9,560 bases of DNA from Selenomonadales bacterium (GTDB lineage Bacteria > Bacillota > Negativicutes > RGIG982): the NCBI GenBank assembly GCA_017390595.1, contig JAFPBC010000139.1, positions 1 to 9,560 on the forward strand. The letters are read 5' to 3'. A program made the translations under genes and the position numbers. Under the pieces are notes generated by a model, which was given only the letters and a program-made list of their open reading frames with translations, ran no database searches and was not told where the DNA came from. Shown here piece after piece: positions 1 through 7,601 of the stretch. Numbering within the stretch: the stretch's first letter is position 1; each line of letters begins with the position of its first letter.

Positions 1-733
1 GCTGGAGACTGCGCACTTCGGTGGCGAATTTTTCGAGCGAGCTTGCTGTGATGGCAAGTGCTGTCATGTATTCCGCGTGACGGTCGCGCTGGACGACTTG
101 CGTGGCGATATTGACGTGTGCGATGCCGAGCCTGTCGCAGACGGCCTCTTCGATACGAGGGTCTGTCTCCGCGTACGTGCCGACAGCGCCCGACAGCTTG
201 CCGACGGTGATGGTATCTCGCGCGCGTGTGATACGCTCGATATTGCGGTCTGTCTCGTCCATCCAGAGCGCGAACTTCATGCCGAGCGTCATTACCTCGG
301 CATGGATGCCGTGCGTACGTCCGATGCACGGTGTATATTTGTGCTCGGCGGCGCGCCGTCGAAGCGATGCCCGAAGCGCGGCGAGGTCACGGAGGATGAT
401 GTCCGCGGCCTCTTTCATCAAAAGAGCAAGCGCGGTATCCTTGATATCGCTCGATGTGAGGCCCTGATGGATATACTTCGAATCATCACCGACACGCTCG
501 GCAACGGCTGTCAAAAAGGCGATGAGGTCGTGGTGTACCTCCTTCTCGATCTCTTCGATACGGCGAAGGTCGAACGATGCGTTTTCTCGTATCGACATGG
601 CCGCGTCACGCGGGATATATCCAAGCTCCGCCATCGCTTCACACGCGGCGACTTCTATCTCAAGCATCGTTTCCCATTCGTGCTGTTTCGACCAGACTCT
701 TTTCATCTCAGCGTGCGTATACCTGTCTATCAC
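1..733 (-). CDS. purB: Adenylosuccinate lyase, N-terminal 244 residues (runs off left edge)
   Basis: This enzyme of the fumarase/aspartase superfamily acts twice in cytosolic purine synthesis, releasing fumarate from SAICAR and from adenylosuccinate. The translation begins VIDRYTHAEMKRVW, close to the MIERYSRPEM start of Bacillus PurB. It carries the family blocks RENASFD (49-55), HHD (67-69, with the expected catalytic His68), HQGLTSSD (89-96), GRTHG (138-142, His141), SGAVGTYA (181-188) and QRDRHAEYM (215-223). The signature loop with the catalytic serine lies beyond the window, so completeness cannot be judged. The start is a GTG at 733-731, chosen because GGGAGGA (747-741) lies 7 nt upstream and the homology starts there. 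The gene follows the dnaB terminator by about 80 nt. I see no convincing promoter in that gap, so transcription could come from an unrecognised promoter or from read-through. Confidence 0.95.
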   Translation of the reverse strand, partial: MIDRYTHAEMKRVWSKQHEWETMLEIEVAACEAMAELGYIPRDAAMSIRENASFDLRRIEEIEKEVHHDLIAFLTAVAERVGDDSKYIHQGLTSSDIKDTALALLMKEAADIILRDLAALRASLRRRAAEHKYTPCIGRTHGIHAEVMTLGMKFALWMDETDRNIERITRARDTITVGKLSGAVGTYAETDPRIEEAVCDRLGIAHVNIATQVVQRDRHAEYMTALAITASSLEKFATEVRSLQ

Positions 734-814
734 AGCTCGTTCCTCCCGTCGATCTGTCTTATCACTACCGATAGGTTGCCCGAGATACACGTTTCTTAGT
801 CGCACCGCCCGCAC

Positions 815-850
815 AAAAAAAGACCATGCCTTTTCTAAAAAAGCATGGTC
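815..850 (-). terminator. Intrinsic terminator after dnaB
   Basis: On the minus strand an 8-bp perfect stem (GACCATGC at 850-843 with GCATGGTC at 829-822) encloses an A/T loop that can extend the pairing. Seven U residues (821-815) follow at once. It begins 10 nt after the dnaB stop and should end the six-gene operon. The plus strand has no T-run after the stem, so it acts in one direction. Confidence 0.92.
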
Positions 851-860
851 ATTCTTCTCG

Positions 861-2192
861 TTATTCGCTTCTGAGCGTAAGGTCGCAGAACTTCGTGAAC
901 TGGCTGTGGAAGAACAGTTTTACCGTATCGACAGGGCCGTTACGATGTTTGGCGATGATGATCTCGGTAATGTTTTTGTTTTCCGTTTCCTTGTCGTAGT
1001 AGTCCTCGCGATAGAGGAACGCTACGATGTCGGCGTCCTGCTCGAGAGAACCCGATTCACGAAGGTCGCTGAGCATCGGTTTTTTGACCTGACGCGCTTC
1101 GACGCTACGGCTGAGCTGGCTGAGTGCGATAACAGGCACTTCGAGTTCACGCGCAAGCGCTTTGAGGGAGCGCGATATCTCGGAGATCTCCTGCTGACGA
1201 TTCTCGCTGCTCTTTTTACCGCTGCCCTGCATGAGCTGGAGGTAGTCGATGACGACGAGGCTGAGGCCTTGTTCCATCTTCAGGCGACGTGCTTTCGAGC
1301 GCATCTCGAGCACCGTGATGCCCGGTGTATCGTCGATGAAGAGCGGTGCCTGCGACAGCGCGTCCGATACGGTGATGAGCTTTTCCCAATCGTGGTCGTC
1401 AAGTTCACCGACACGGAGCTTCTGCGAGTCGATCGCCGCTTCCGAGCAGAGGATACGTTGTACGAGCTGTTCTTTCGACATCTCAAGGCTGAAGAACGCA
1501 ACAGGTTTTTTCGAGCGAAGCGCGACGTTCGTGGCGATGTTCAAGGTGAACGCCGTTTTCCCCATACTCGGACGAGCCGCTACCAGGATAAGGTCGGACG
1601 GCTGGAGACCTGCCGTCAATTTGTCGAGGTCTTTAAACCCGCTGGAGAGGCCTGTGATGGCACCTTTCGACTGGAAGAGGTGTTCTATCTTGTCGAAGGC
1701 CTTATAGACGACGTCTTTGATAGAAGTGAAGTCACCGCTTATCTTGCGTCCCGATACTTCCATGATGGATTTTTCGGCTTTGTCCAGGATATCTTCAACG
1801 TCTTCGCTGTCTTCATACCCCATGCCCGCGATCTGCGTTGCGGAGTTGATGAGATGGCGGAGGATGGACTTCTCTTCCACAATTTTGCCGTGATGGACGA
1901 CATTTGCCGCCGTCGGTACGGCATTGGCAAGCGACGTGATGTAAGCGATACCGCCGACACGTTCGAGCTTGTCTTGCTTGCGAAGATGTTCCGTTACCGT
2001 GACCATGTCGATGGCTTCGCCTTTGTTGTAGAGTTCCATCATCGCGTCGAATATCAAGCGGTTGGCTTCGCGATAAAAGTCGCCCGCCCGCAAAAATTCC
2101 GTCACTTTGGCAATGGCTTCTTTTTCTATCAGCATCGCGCCGAGCACGGCATATTCTGCTTCTAAGTTCTGCGGTGGTATCCGTTCGATCAC
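861..2192 (-). CDS. dnaB: Replicative DNA helicase DnaB
   Basis: This is the hexameric 5'-3' helicase that unwinds DNA at the replication fork and recruits primase (named dnaC in Bacillus subtilis). The 443-residue length is normal. The N-terminal domain opens with the typical PPQNLEAEYAVLGAML (6-21). The RecA-like ATPase domain has Walker A ARPSMGKT (206-213), a probable catalytic glutamate in FFSLEMS (Glu237), Walker B LVVIDYLQL (312-320), SQLSRSVE (358-365), DLRESGSLEQDADIV (376-390) and the AKHRNGP loop (414-420) with the arginine-finger region. No intein is present. The start is GTG at 2192-2190. Its AAAGGAGG site overlaps the TAA stop of the lonC-like gene, 13 nt upstream, so translation is probably coupled. 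It is the last gene of the operon and is followed by a terminator. Confidence 0.97.
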   Translation of the reverse strand: MIERIPPQNLEAEYAVLGAMLIEKEAIAKVTEFLRAGDFYREANRLIFDAMMELYNKGEAIDMVTVTEHLRKQDKLERVGGIAYITSLANAVPTAANVVHHGKIVEEKSILRHLINSATQIAGMGYEDSEDVEDILDKAEKSIMEVSGRKISGDFTSIKDVVYKAFDKIEHLFQSKGAITGLSSGFKDLDKLTAGLQPSDLILVAARPSMGKTAFTLNIATNVALRSKKPVAFFSLEMSKEQLVQRILCSEAAIDSQKLRVGELDDHDWEKLITVSDALSQAPLFIDDTPGITVLEMRSKARRLKMEQGLSLVVIDYLQLMQGSGKKSSENRQQEISEISRSLKALARELEVPVIALSQLSRSVEARQVKKPMLSDLRESGSLEQDADIVAFLYREDYYDKETENKNITEIIIAKHRNGPVDTVKLFFHSQFTKFCDLTLRSE

Positions 2193-2205
2193 AGTAGTGC
2201 CTCCT

Positions 2206-4134
2206 TTAGTCCGTAATATCTCCGATCAGTAATCGGATAGCTTCTTCTGCCGTCGCGACCGGATGAAGGTTCAGCCCGAGATGCGCGGCAGGGATGTCTT
2301 TTTCGTTTTCTTTCGGCAATATCATCGAAGTGATGCCTGCCTGTTTCGCGCCGTATGCTTTTTCGACGACACCGCCGACTGCTTTGACACGGCCTTGTAT
2401 CGATATCTCGCCCGTGACAGCCATATCTTGACGAACAGGTCTTTTCGTCAGCGCCGACAGGATCGCCGCGAGAATGGCAACGCCTGCCGAAGGGCCGTCT
2501 ATCTGACCGCCGCCGATGATGTTGATATGGACATCGTAGTCGGCGAGGTCTTTGCCCGTCATTTGGCGAACGACGGAGCTTGCGTTGAATACAGAGTCTT
2601 TGGCCATAGAGCCTGCCGTTTCGTTGAAACGGATATGGCCTTTGCCCGCTTCTTTGGCAGGGAATACGACGGCTTCTATCTCGATGACAGAGCCGAGGTA
2701 ACCTGCGACACCGAGACCGAATACGCGGCCGATCTCGGGCTTGTCGGAGCCTTTTTGCGTGACGTATGCCGAAAGACGCGACGCTTGGATGACGCGGTAG
2801 ATGTCGTCTTCGGTGATGGTGATGTTATCGTCATCGCCGTTCGCGCGATAGAGCGCGCCGCTGTACGCGTCGGCGAGCAAGTTGATAGCCTTGCGGCCTT
2901 CTATCGTATATTCGCTGATGATCTCGGCGACTTTGGCTTCTGCCTGAGCATGGAGCTTTTCCATCGCGCTTTTGATGATATCTTGGATATGCGACGGCGT
3001 GAGCGATTCGAAGAAGATCTCCGCGCAGCGCGAACGAAAGGCAGGGTTGATCTCATACGGAGCGCGCGTCGTTGCGCCGATCAGGATAAAGTCGGCAGGT
3101 GCGCCGTGTTCGAACAATCGGCGAATATAGTTCGGTACGCTCGGATCGCTCGTATCGTAATACGTCGAGTCGAACGATACCCGTTTGTCTTCCATGACTT
3201 TGAGGAGCTTGTTCTGGAGCATCGGGTCCATCTCACCGATCTCGTCGATGAAGAGGATACCGCCGTGCGCGTCGGTAACAAGTCCCGGTTTCGGTTCGGG
3301 GATGCCCGTTTCGGCAAGGTCGCGGCGTGCGCCTTGGTATATCGGATCGTGTACAGAGCCGATGAGCGGATTGGTGATATCACGCGGATCCCAGCGGAGC
3401 GTCGTGCCGTCTACTTCGACGAACGGCGCGTCTTCGGCGAACGGCGTATGCTTCAGCTCGCGCGCCGCCTGCAAAACGAGGCGAGCGGCAGTCGTTTTGC
3501 CGACACCGGGCGGTCCGTAGAGAAGAAGATGCTGCGGATAGACAGATGCGAGCTTCGATTTGAGCGCATCGACGGCACGTTCCTGCCCGATGATCTCCTC
3601 AAGGCTCTGCGGTCTTAACAGCTCGGGAAGAGAACGTGTGAGCGACTTCTTCTCGAGGGCTTCGAGCTTCTCGAGCTTTTTGATCGTCTGCGGATTCTCT
3701 GCCGTTTTTTCTTCTTCTTTGAGTATCTGTTGACGGATCTCGGAGACGTACTCTTGGTGACGTTCTTCCATTCGTTCAACGACTTTTTTCTCTATTTTGT
3801 CTTCGACCGTCTTACGCGCCATCATATCCGCGAGCTCTTCCTCGATATCGGCAAGCAGGGCAGGGATATCGGCAGGCTCGGGGATACGGTCGTGCGTCGG
3901 GTCCTGGAATACGAGTTTCTGAAGCGCGAGGATGCGGTCTTCCAATCGCTCGGAGCGGATCAGCTCGAGACAACCGAGTTTGCCCGCCCGCAAGATGACC
4001 TGTTCGGCACCGACGACCGTAGACAATACATTAAAGAGCACCGCTACTTGGCGTTCTAACTGGTCTTTTTGGTCGAACGTCACTTCTTCCGTCTCGGGGT
4101 CGCGCGAAAGAAACTTATTGAAAAAATCCATCAT
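2206..4134 (-). CDS. lonC: Lon-family ATP-dependent protease, LonB/LonC type
   Basis: This is a cytosolic AAA+ serine protease of 642 residues with no membrane segment. Residues 1-165 form a charged N-terminal region, with a probable coiled coil at about 95-165, in place of the large LonA substrate-binding domain. The AAA+ module has Walker A GPPGVGKT (207-214), Walker B ILFIDE (293-298), sensor-1 like GATTRAP (353-359) and arginine-finger candidates Arg367/Arg369. The C-terminal Lon peptidase domain has the catalytic dyad: Ser549 in DGPSAG and Lys592 in GGVVEKAYGAKQAG. Known family members: LonB is a forespore protease of endospore formers, and LonC is a close paralogue in some spore formers. 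Length, N-terminal region and position between rplI and dnaB fit LonC best, but the LonB/LonC choice is an inference. An ATG follows GGAAGAGG; a second in-frame ATG comes directly after it. The gap to rplI is 13 nt. Confidence 0.88.
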   Translation of the reverse strand: MMDFFNKFLSRDPETEEVTFDQKDQLERQVAVLFNVLSTVVGAEQVILRAGKLGCLELIRSERLEDRILALQKLVFQDPTHDRIPEPADIPALLADIEEELADMMARKTVEDKIEKKVVERMEERHQEYVSEIRQQILKEEEKTAENPQTIKKLEKLEALEKKSLTRSLPELLRPQSLEEIIGQERAVDALKSKLASVYPQHLLLYGPPGVGKTTAARLVLQAARELKHTPFAEDAPFVEVDGTTLRWDPRDITNPLIGSVHDPIYQGARRDLAETGIPEPKPGLVTDAHGGILFIDEIGEMDPMLQNKLLKVMEDKRVSFDSTYYDTSDPSVPNYIRRLFEHGAPADFILIGATTRAPYEINPAFRSRCAEIFFESLTPSHIQDIIKSAMEKLHAQAEAKVAEIISEYTIEGRKAINLLADAYSGALYRANGDDDNITITEDDIYRVIQASRLSAYVTQKGSDKPEIGRVFGLGVAGYLGSVIEIEAVVFPAKEAGKGHIRFNETAGSMAKDSVFNASSVVRQMTGKDLADYDVHINIIGGGQIDGPSAGVAILAAILSALTKRPVRQDMAVTGEISIQGRVKAVGGVVEKAYGAKQAGITSMILPKENEKDIPAAHLGLNLHPVATAEEAIRLLIGDITD

Positions 4135-4147
4135 GGTCGGCCTCTTC

Positions 4148-4594
4148 CTACGCTTTGACGATGTTCACCGTAACCTGGCTCGTCACCTCGGGGTGAACCT
4201 TGATAGTAGCCGTGTACGTGCCTTCGCCGCGTACCGTACCATCGATCTCTATCTTGCGTTTGTCGATCGTGATCTTGCACTGTTTTTCAAGCGCGTCGGC
4301 AACGTCTTTGCCCGTTACCGAACCGAAGAGCTTGCCGCCTTCGCCGATCTTCACGGGGATCGTCACCGTTACTTTTTTCAGCTGCGCGCCGAGAAGAACA
4401 GCTTCTTCCGCCTGGATCTGTGCTTTGCGTGCTTCGGAACCTTTTTTCTGTTTGATGTTGTTGAGATTGACCGCCGTTGCTTCGATCGCTACTTTTTTCG
4501 CGAGAAGCACGTTGCGTGCGTATGCTTCCGATACCTCGATGATATCGTCTTTTTTACCCAATTTTTTAACATCCTGCAATAAGATTACTTTCAT
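4148..4594 (-). CDS. rplI: 50S ribosomal protein L9
   Basis: L9 binds 23S rRNA at the base of the L1 stalk and helps maintain reading-frame fidelity. The 148-residue length is standard. The N-terminal rRNA-binding domain starts MKVILLQDVKKLGKKDDIIEV, a long charged helix spans about 41-75, and the C-terminal domain holds GGKLFGSVTGKDVADAL. The start codon lies inside the end of gdpP (29-nt overlap in another frame), with an AAGGAGA site within gdpP about 9 nt upstream, so the two are probably translationally coupled. The N-terminal signature is unusual: Asp16, Ala24, Val29 and Lys34 stand where the family pattern, as I recall it, has Gly/Asn, Gly, Phe/Tyr and Gly. Identity is not in doubt because the overall length, domain layout and gene order all match. 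Confidence 0.95.
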   Translation of the reverse strand: MKVILLQDVKKLGKKDDIIEVSEAYARNVLLAKKVAIEATAVNLNNIKQKKGSEARKAQIQAEEAVLLGAQLKKVTVTIPVKIGEGGKLFGSVTGKDVADALEKQCKITIDKRKIEIDGTVRGEGTYTATIKVHPEVTSQVTVNIVKA

Positions 4595-6626
4595 TGACTA
4601 CACTCTCCTTCATCGCCTCACGTGTACGCTCGATGATCTCCTCACGTACCGCGGCAATACTTTTATCTTTGACCTGAGCACCGGCGACCGTCTGATGACC
4701 GCCTCCGCCCATCTGTTCCATCACCAGCTGAACATTGACCGAGCCGTCCGAACGCGCGCTCACGCCGACACCACCGTCGGCAAGCGAGAACAACACGTAG
4801 CTGACAGCCACGCCGTCTATCATCAGCATCATGTCGGCAGTCTGACCTGCCAACGCTTGTATATTCGCTGTGGGAAGATTATTCTCCACAGGACATATCC
4901 CAACCATGATCTTATCATCGACCACATCCGCGCGGCTCAAAATATCACTGCGCGTCTTGACCGTCTGATAATCCGTACGGAAAAGCTCCCTTACGAGCGG
5001 CGGCTCCGCACCGCATCGACGAAGATACGACGCCGCATCGAACGTACGCACGCCCGTCTGGATAGCAAAATTCTTCGTATCGAGCACGATACCCGCATAA
5101 AGAGCCGTCGCTTCGGCCTTCGTCAAACGGATATCCTTGCCGAAATACTCGATAAGCTCCGTCACAAGCTCGCTCGTAGACGATGCCGACGGCTCGAGAT
5201 ATACGAGGAACGGTTTCACGATGAAATCCTCACTGCGGCGATGATGGTCGATCACGACGACCTTCTCCGCGCACGACAGAAGCTTCGGCGCAGCCACACG
5301 GCTCGGACGATGCGTATCCACCACGAACACCAGCGCACCGAACAGAAGCGGCATTGCTTCTTCCTCCGTAATAAAGAGACGCGGTCTCTCTGCCACGAAC
5401 AAGTCCGGCCCGTCGGCAGGCTCTGCCAATGCCGTATCCGCTTCCACCATCTCGACTATTTTTTGCACCGACAGATTCGACCCGCTCACGATGATATGCA
5501 CATCTTTACCGAGCGATCTCGCCATCTGCGCCACCCCGACAGCGGCACCCAAGCAGTCAAAATCCTCCTGCTGATGCCCCATGATAAGGATAGACGACGC
5601 CTTCTGCATCATATCGTGGAGCGCGTGCGCCACAACACGTGCCTTCACGCGCGTATGCTTCTCGATCGCCTTCGTCTTACCGCCGTAAAACTCGACCTTA
5701 CCGCCGATATTCACCGCGATCTGGTCGCCCCCGCGCCCAAGCGCAAGATCGAGACCCGCCTGCGCCGTATCGGCAAGCTCCGCGACAGACAACTTGCCCG
5801 ACGCCACACCGACGCTGATCGTAAGCGGCATACGATTATTGCGATGGATCGCGCGCACCTTATCGAGCACCGCGAACTTATCCTTCAGAGCCATCTCAAG
5901 ACCCTCTTCCGAAAACACAGCCACATACGTATCTTCCGTATACTTACGCAAATAGCCGTTCATACCCGCTACCCACTCGGTCAGGATCTTACCGACCTCA
6001 AGAAGCAGCATCGAACGCTGACGCTCCGTAAGACCTTGCAAAACGTCATCGTAGTTATCGATCTGAATGTACGAAAACACAGGCATACGAGCCGCGTAAT
6101 CCTGCAAAATGCAGTCCTCTTCCGTAACATCCGACACATACAGCGCAAACAGCTCCTGATGCGCGGGATGATGATGCACCAAACGATACACCACACGAAG
6201 CGACTTGCCGTCCTTTTTAAGAGACAGCTGACCCGACTCCTCCGTCATATCCGAAAGCGGAAGCTCCGGCCACATCACACTCATCTTCTCGCCCGCCTTC
6301 ACCTTCATACCGAGGAACGTATCGAGAAGCGGATTGCTCCAAAGAAGCGTCCCGTCACGGTCGATGAGAAGCATCGCCATCGGCAAGTTACGCACCGCGT
6401 ACGACGTCGTACCGCCCACGCTCTGCACCAGCTCGTCCAAATACGTGTACAGCTCCTCCTTCTGAAGCGCGCGACGCTTATAGCAATGCACGGCAAAACA
6501 ACCCAGCGCAACGAACCCAAGCGCGGCGAACCAAGTATGATATACACCAAGCACGAGCAAAAAGCACGCGATGACAGCCAAACAAATATAGATCTCCTTG
6601 TGATTCAGCGGATTTTGAGGCATCAT
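4566..6626 (-). CDS. gdpP: Cyclic-di-AMP phosphodiesterase GdpP (YybT family, DHH/DHHA1)
   Basis: This membrane-anchored enzyme hydrolyses c-di-AMP to pApA, controlling a messenger of potassium/osmotic balance and cell-wall stress. Its 686 residues show the family order: two membrane helices (about 11-28 and 32-48), a PAS-like domain (about 72-170), a degenerate GGDEF domain (about 180-310) without the GGDEF motif, and DHH plus DHHA1 domains (about 340-675). Metal ligands are in place: His351, Asp355 and Asp357 in HQQEDFD, Asp437 in VVDTH, Asp460-His461-His462, and Asp516 in LDTKNF. GGGGHQ (640-645) marks DHHA1. The enzyme should be active. The start is ATGATG at 6626; GGAGG is only 4 nt before the first ATG and 7 nt before the second, so the second may be used. 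The gene lies 29 nt after DUF2232 and overlaps rplI by 29 nt. Confidence 0.95.
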   Translation of the reverse strand: MMPQNPLNHKEIYICLAVIACFLLVLGVYHTWFAALGFVALGCFAVHCYKRRALQKEELYTYLDELVQSVGGTTSYAVRNLPMAMLLIDRDGTLLWSNPLLDTFLGMKVKAGEKMSVMWPELPLSDMTEESGQLSLKKDGKSLRVVYRLVHHHPAHQELFALYVSDVTEEDCILQDYAARMPVFSYIQIDNYDDVLQGLTERQRSMLLLEVGKILTEWVAGMNGYLRKYTEDTYVAVFSEEGLEMALKDKFAVLDKVRAIHRNNRMPLTISVGVASGKLSVAELADTAQAGLDLALGRGGDQIAVNIGGKVEFYGGKTKAIEKHTRVKARVVAHALHDMMQKASSILIMGHQQEDFDCLGAAVGVAQMARSLGKDVHIIVSGSNLSVQKIVEMVEADTALAEPADGPDLFVAERPRLFITEEEAMPLLFGALVFVVDTHRPSRVAAPKLLSCAEKVVVIDHHRRSEDFIVKPFLVYLEPSASSTSELVTELIEYFGKDIRLTKAEATALYAGIVLDTKNFAIQTGVRTFDAASYLRRCGAEPPLVRELFRTDYQTVKTRSDILSRADVVDDKIMVGICPVENNLPTANIQALAGQTADMMLMIDGVAVSYVLFSLADGGVGVSARSDGSVNVQLVMEQMGGGGHQTVAGAQVKDKSIAAVREEIIERTREAMKESVVNESNLIAGC

Positions 6627-6655
6627 ATCCCCTCCGTTTCATTCTAATCTATATA

Positions 6656-7597
6656 TTATACCTGTTTTCCGAGAAAATTGCGATAGTTTATCAACATATC
6701 TATCCCACCAAAAACCACCATCATAGTAGTAAAAAACTGACTGAAAAGAGCGATCACGATAAGAAGCCACCAGATCTTCTTCACAAACACATTTCGATTC
6801 GCGATATAACGAAGAAGCGCCGCCCCCTGCACAAACAAAACGAACGACATCGTAAGCTGAACATTCCACGATACCGTTATCAACATCTCATCTGCCCACT
6901 TATCGCCCCAATAAAGACCGACCAAAGACAAAACGAAAAGATACAGCACCCACGACGGGAACCGCCACATCTCAAACGGGCCAAACGACACCGTCTCCAT
7001 ACCGAGACGCGCAAGCACCACACGTGCCAAAACAAAATTCAGCACCGCCGTGATAAGACTGCAGATAAGAAGAACGCTCGGCAGCATCATCTTATACAGC
7101 TGCATAAGCGACTCGCCCAGCACGACCATCTGCGCGCGCGATGCCTCATCATCCGTCATAGCAACGATCATATCGATCCCCTGCATGATACCGTCCTGCA
7201 TCTGTTGATTCAGCTCCGCAAGATCGACCTGCATCACAGCCATCGCCAAAACGATCGTCAAAACATTCGACGCCAGCGCGAAAAAAGTCGACACCGAAAG
7301 CGTCCGCCCTGCCGACACCCCGCGACGAAGACACTCGCCGAGCGCGACACCGACCAGACCGCCGCTCAAAAAGAGAAACAGCCCCGTCATCATATGCACC
7401 AAAAGACCGACAACCAACGCACCCGCGACAGCCGTCATCACACCGTAGCGAACACCGTGACGCGCACTCACCAACGCGATCGGAAGCGGCCACAACAGAT
7501 TCACATACGGGATATACATACTCAAAAGCGCGATCGTCGCCAAAGACGCCGCCAAAAGCCCGCCCTCAACAACACCTCTCGCCTTCACACCTTGCAT
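6656..7597 (-). CDS. DUF2232 (YybS-like) multipass membrane protein
   Basis: This 313-residue, very hydrophobic protein has roughly eight predicted membrane helices (about 10-28, 31-45, 50-68, 70-88, 100-120, 170-192, 212-229, 247-266 and 274-296, the last two being distinct and two of the early ones possibly merging). A longer polar loop lies near 125-168. The motifs MWRFPSWVLYL (210-220) and GGIDMLINYRN (297-307) near the end resemble the DUF2232/YybS family, which in Bacillus lies next to gdpP (yybT). Biochemical function is unknown. The reading frame stays open upstream to 7807, but that part lies inside the preceding gene. The ATG at 7597 is preferred because AAGGAG (7610-7605) precedes it by 7 nt and the homology starts there. 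It starts 4 nt after the MazG-like stop. The coding strand is strikingly poor in A. Confidence 0.88.
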   Translation of the reverse strand: MQGVKARGVVEGGLLAASLATIALLSMYIPYVNLLWPLPIALVSARHGVRYGVMTAVAGALVVGLLVHMMTGLFLFLSGGLVGVALGECLRRGVSAGRTLSVSTFFALASNVLTIVLAMAVMQVDLAELNQQMQDGIMQGIDMIVAMTDDEASRAQMVVLGESLMQLYKMMLPSVLLICSLITAVLNFVLARVVLARLGMETVSFGPFEMWRFPSWVLYLFVLSLVGLYWGDKWADEMLITVSWNVQLTMSFVLFVQGAALLRYIANRNVFVKKIWWLLIVIALFSQFFTTMMVVFGGIDMLINYRNFLGKQV

Positions 7598-7601
7598 AAC
7601 A

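Noticed and set aside
734..814. Possible promoter for purB in the gap after the dnaB terminator
   Set aside because: No pair of -35/-10 hexamers with acceptable match and spacing was found by eye; TTGTGC lies near the T-run but has no matching -10.
522..2165. Open frame of 547 codons on the plus strand opposite dnaB
   Set aside because: It is antisense to a fully conserved DnaB, rich in Arg, Phe and Asp, and has no family resemblance or plausible ribosome binding site context. It also spans the dnaB terminator and the purB start region.
2263..3618. Open frame of 451 codons on the plus strand opposite the Lon-type protease
   Set aside because: Composition is dominated by Arg, Asp and Phe as expected of an antisense shadow, and the opposite strand has intact Walker and protease motifs.
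2082..3993. Repeat GCCCGCCCGCAA at 2082-2093 and 3982-3993
   Set aside because: Both copies are in coding sequence and encode the same short peptide LRAG in unrelated contexts; this is a chance match from codon preference.
4200..6647. Open frame of 815 codons on the plus strand opposite gdpP and rplI
   Set aside because: It lies antisense to genes with complete motif sets. The product is rich in Arg, His and Leu with no recognisable domain, and the frame is open because the A-poor coding strand gives few stop codons in the complement.
6651..6656. TATAAT on the minus strand at the DUF2232 stop codon, as a possible internal promoter for gdpP
   Set aside because: No acceptable -35 element lies 16-18 nt upstream, and the hexamer is partly created by the Val codon plus TAA stop.
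6639..6869. Small 76-codon minus-strand frame overlapping the end of the DUF2232 gene
   Set aside because: It overlaps the conserved C-terminal motif region of DUF2232 in another frame and lacks any recognisable domain.
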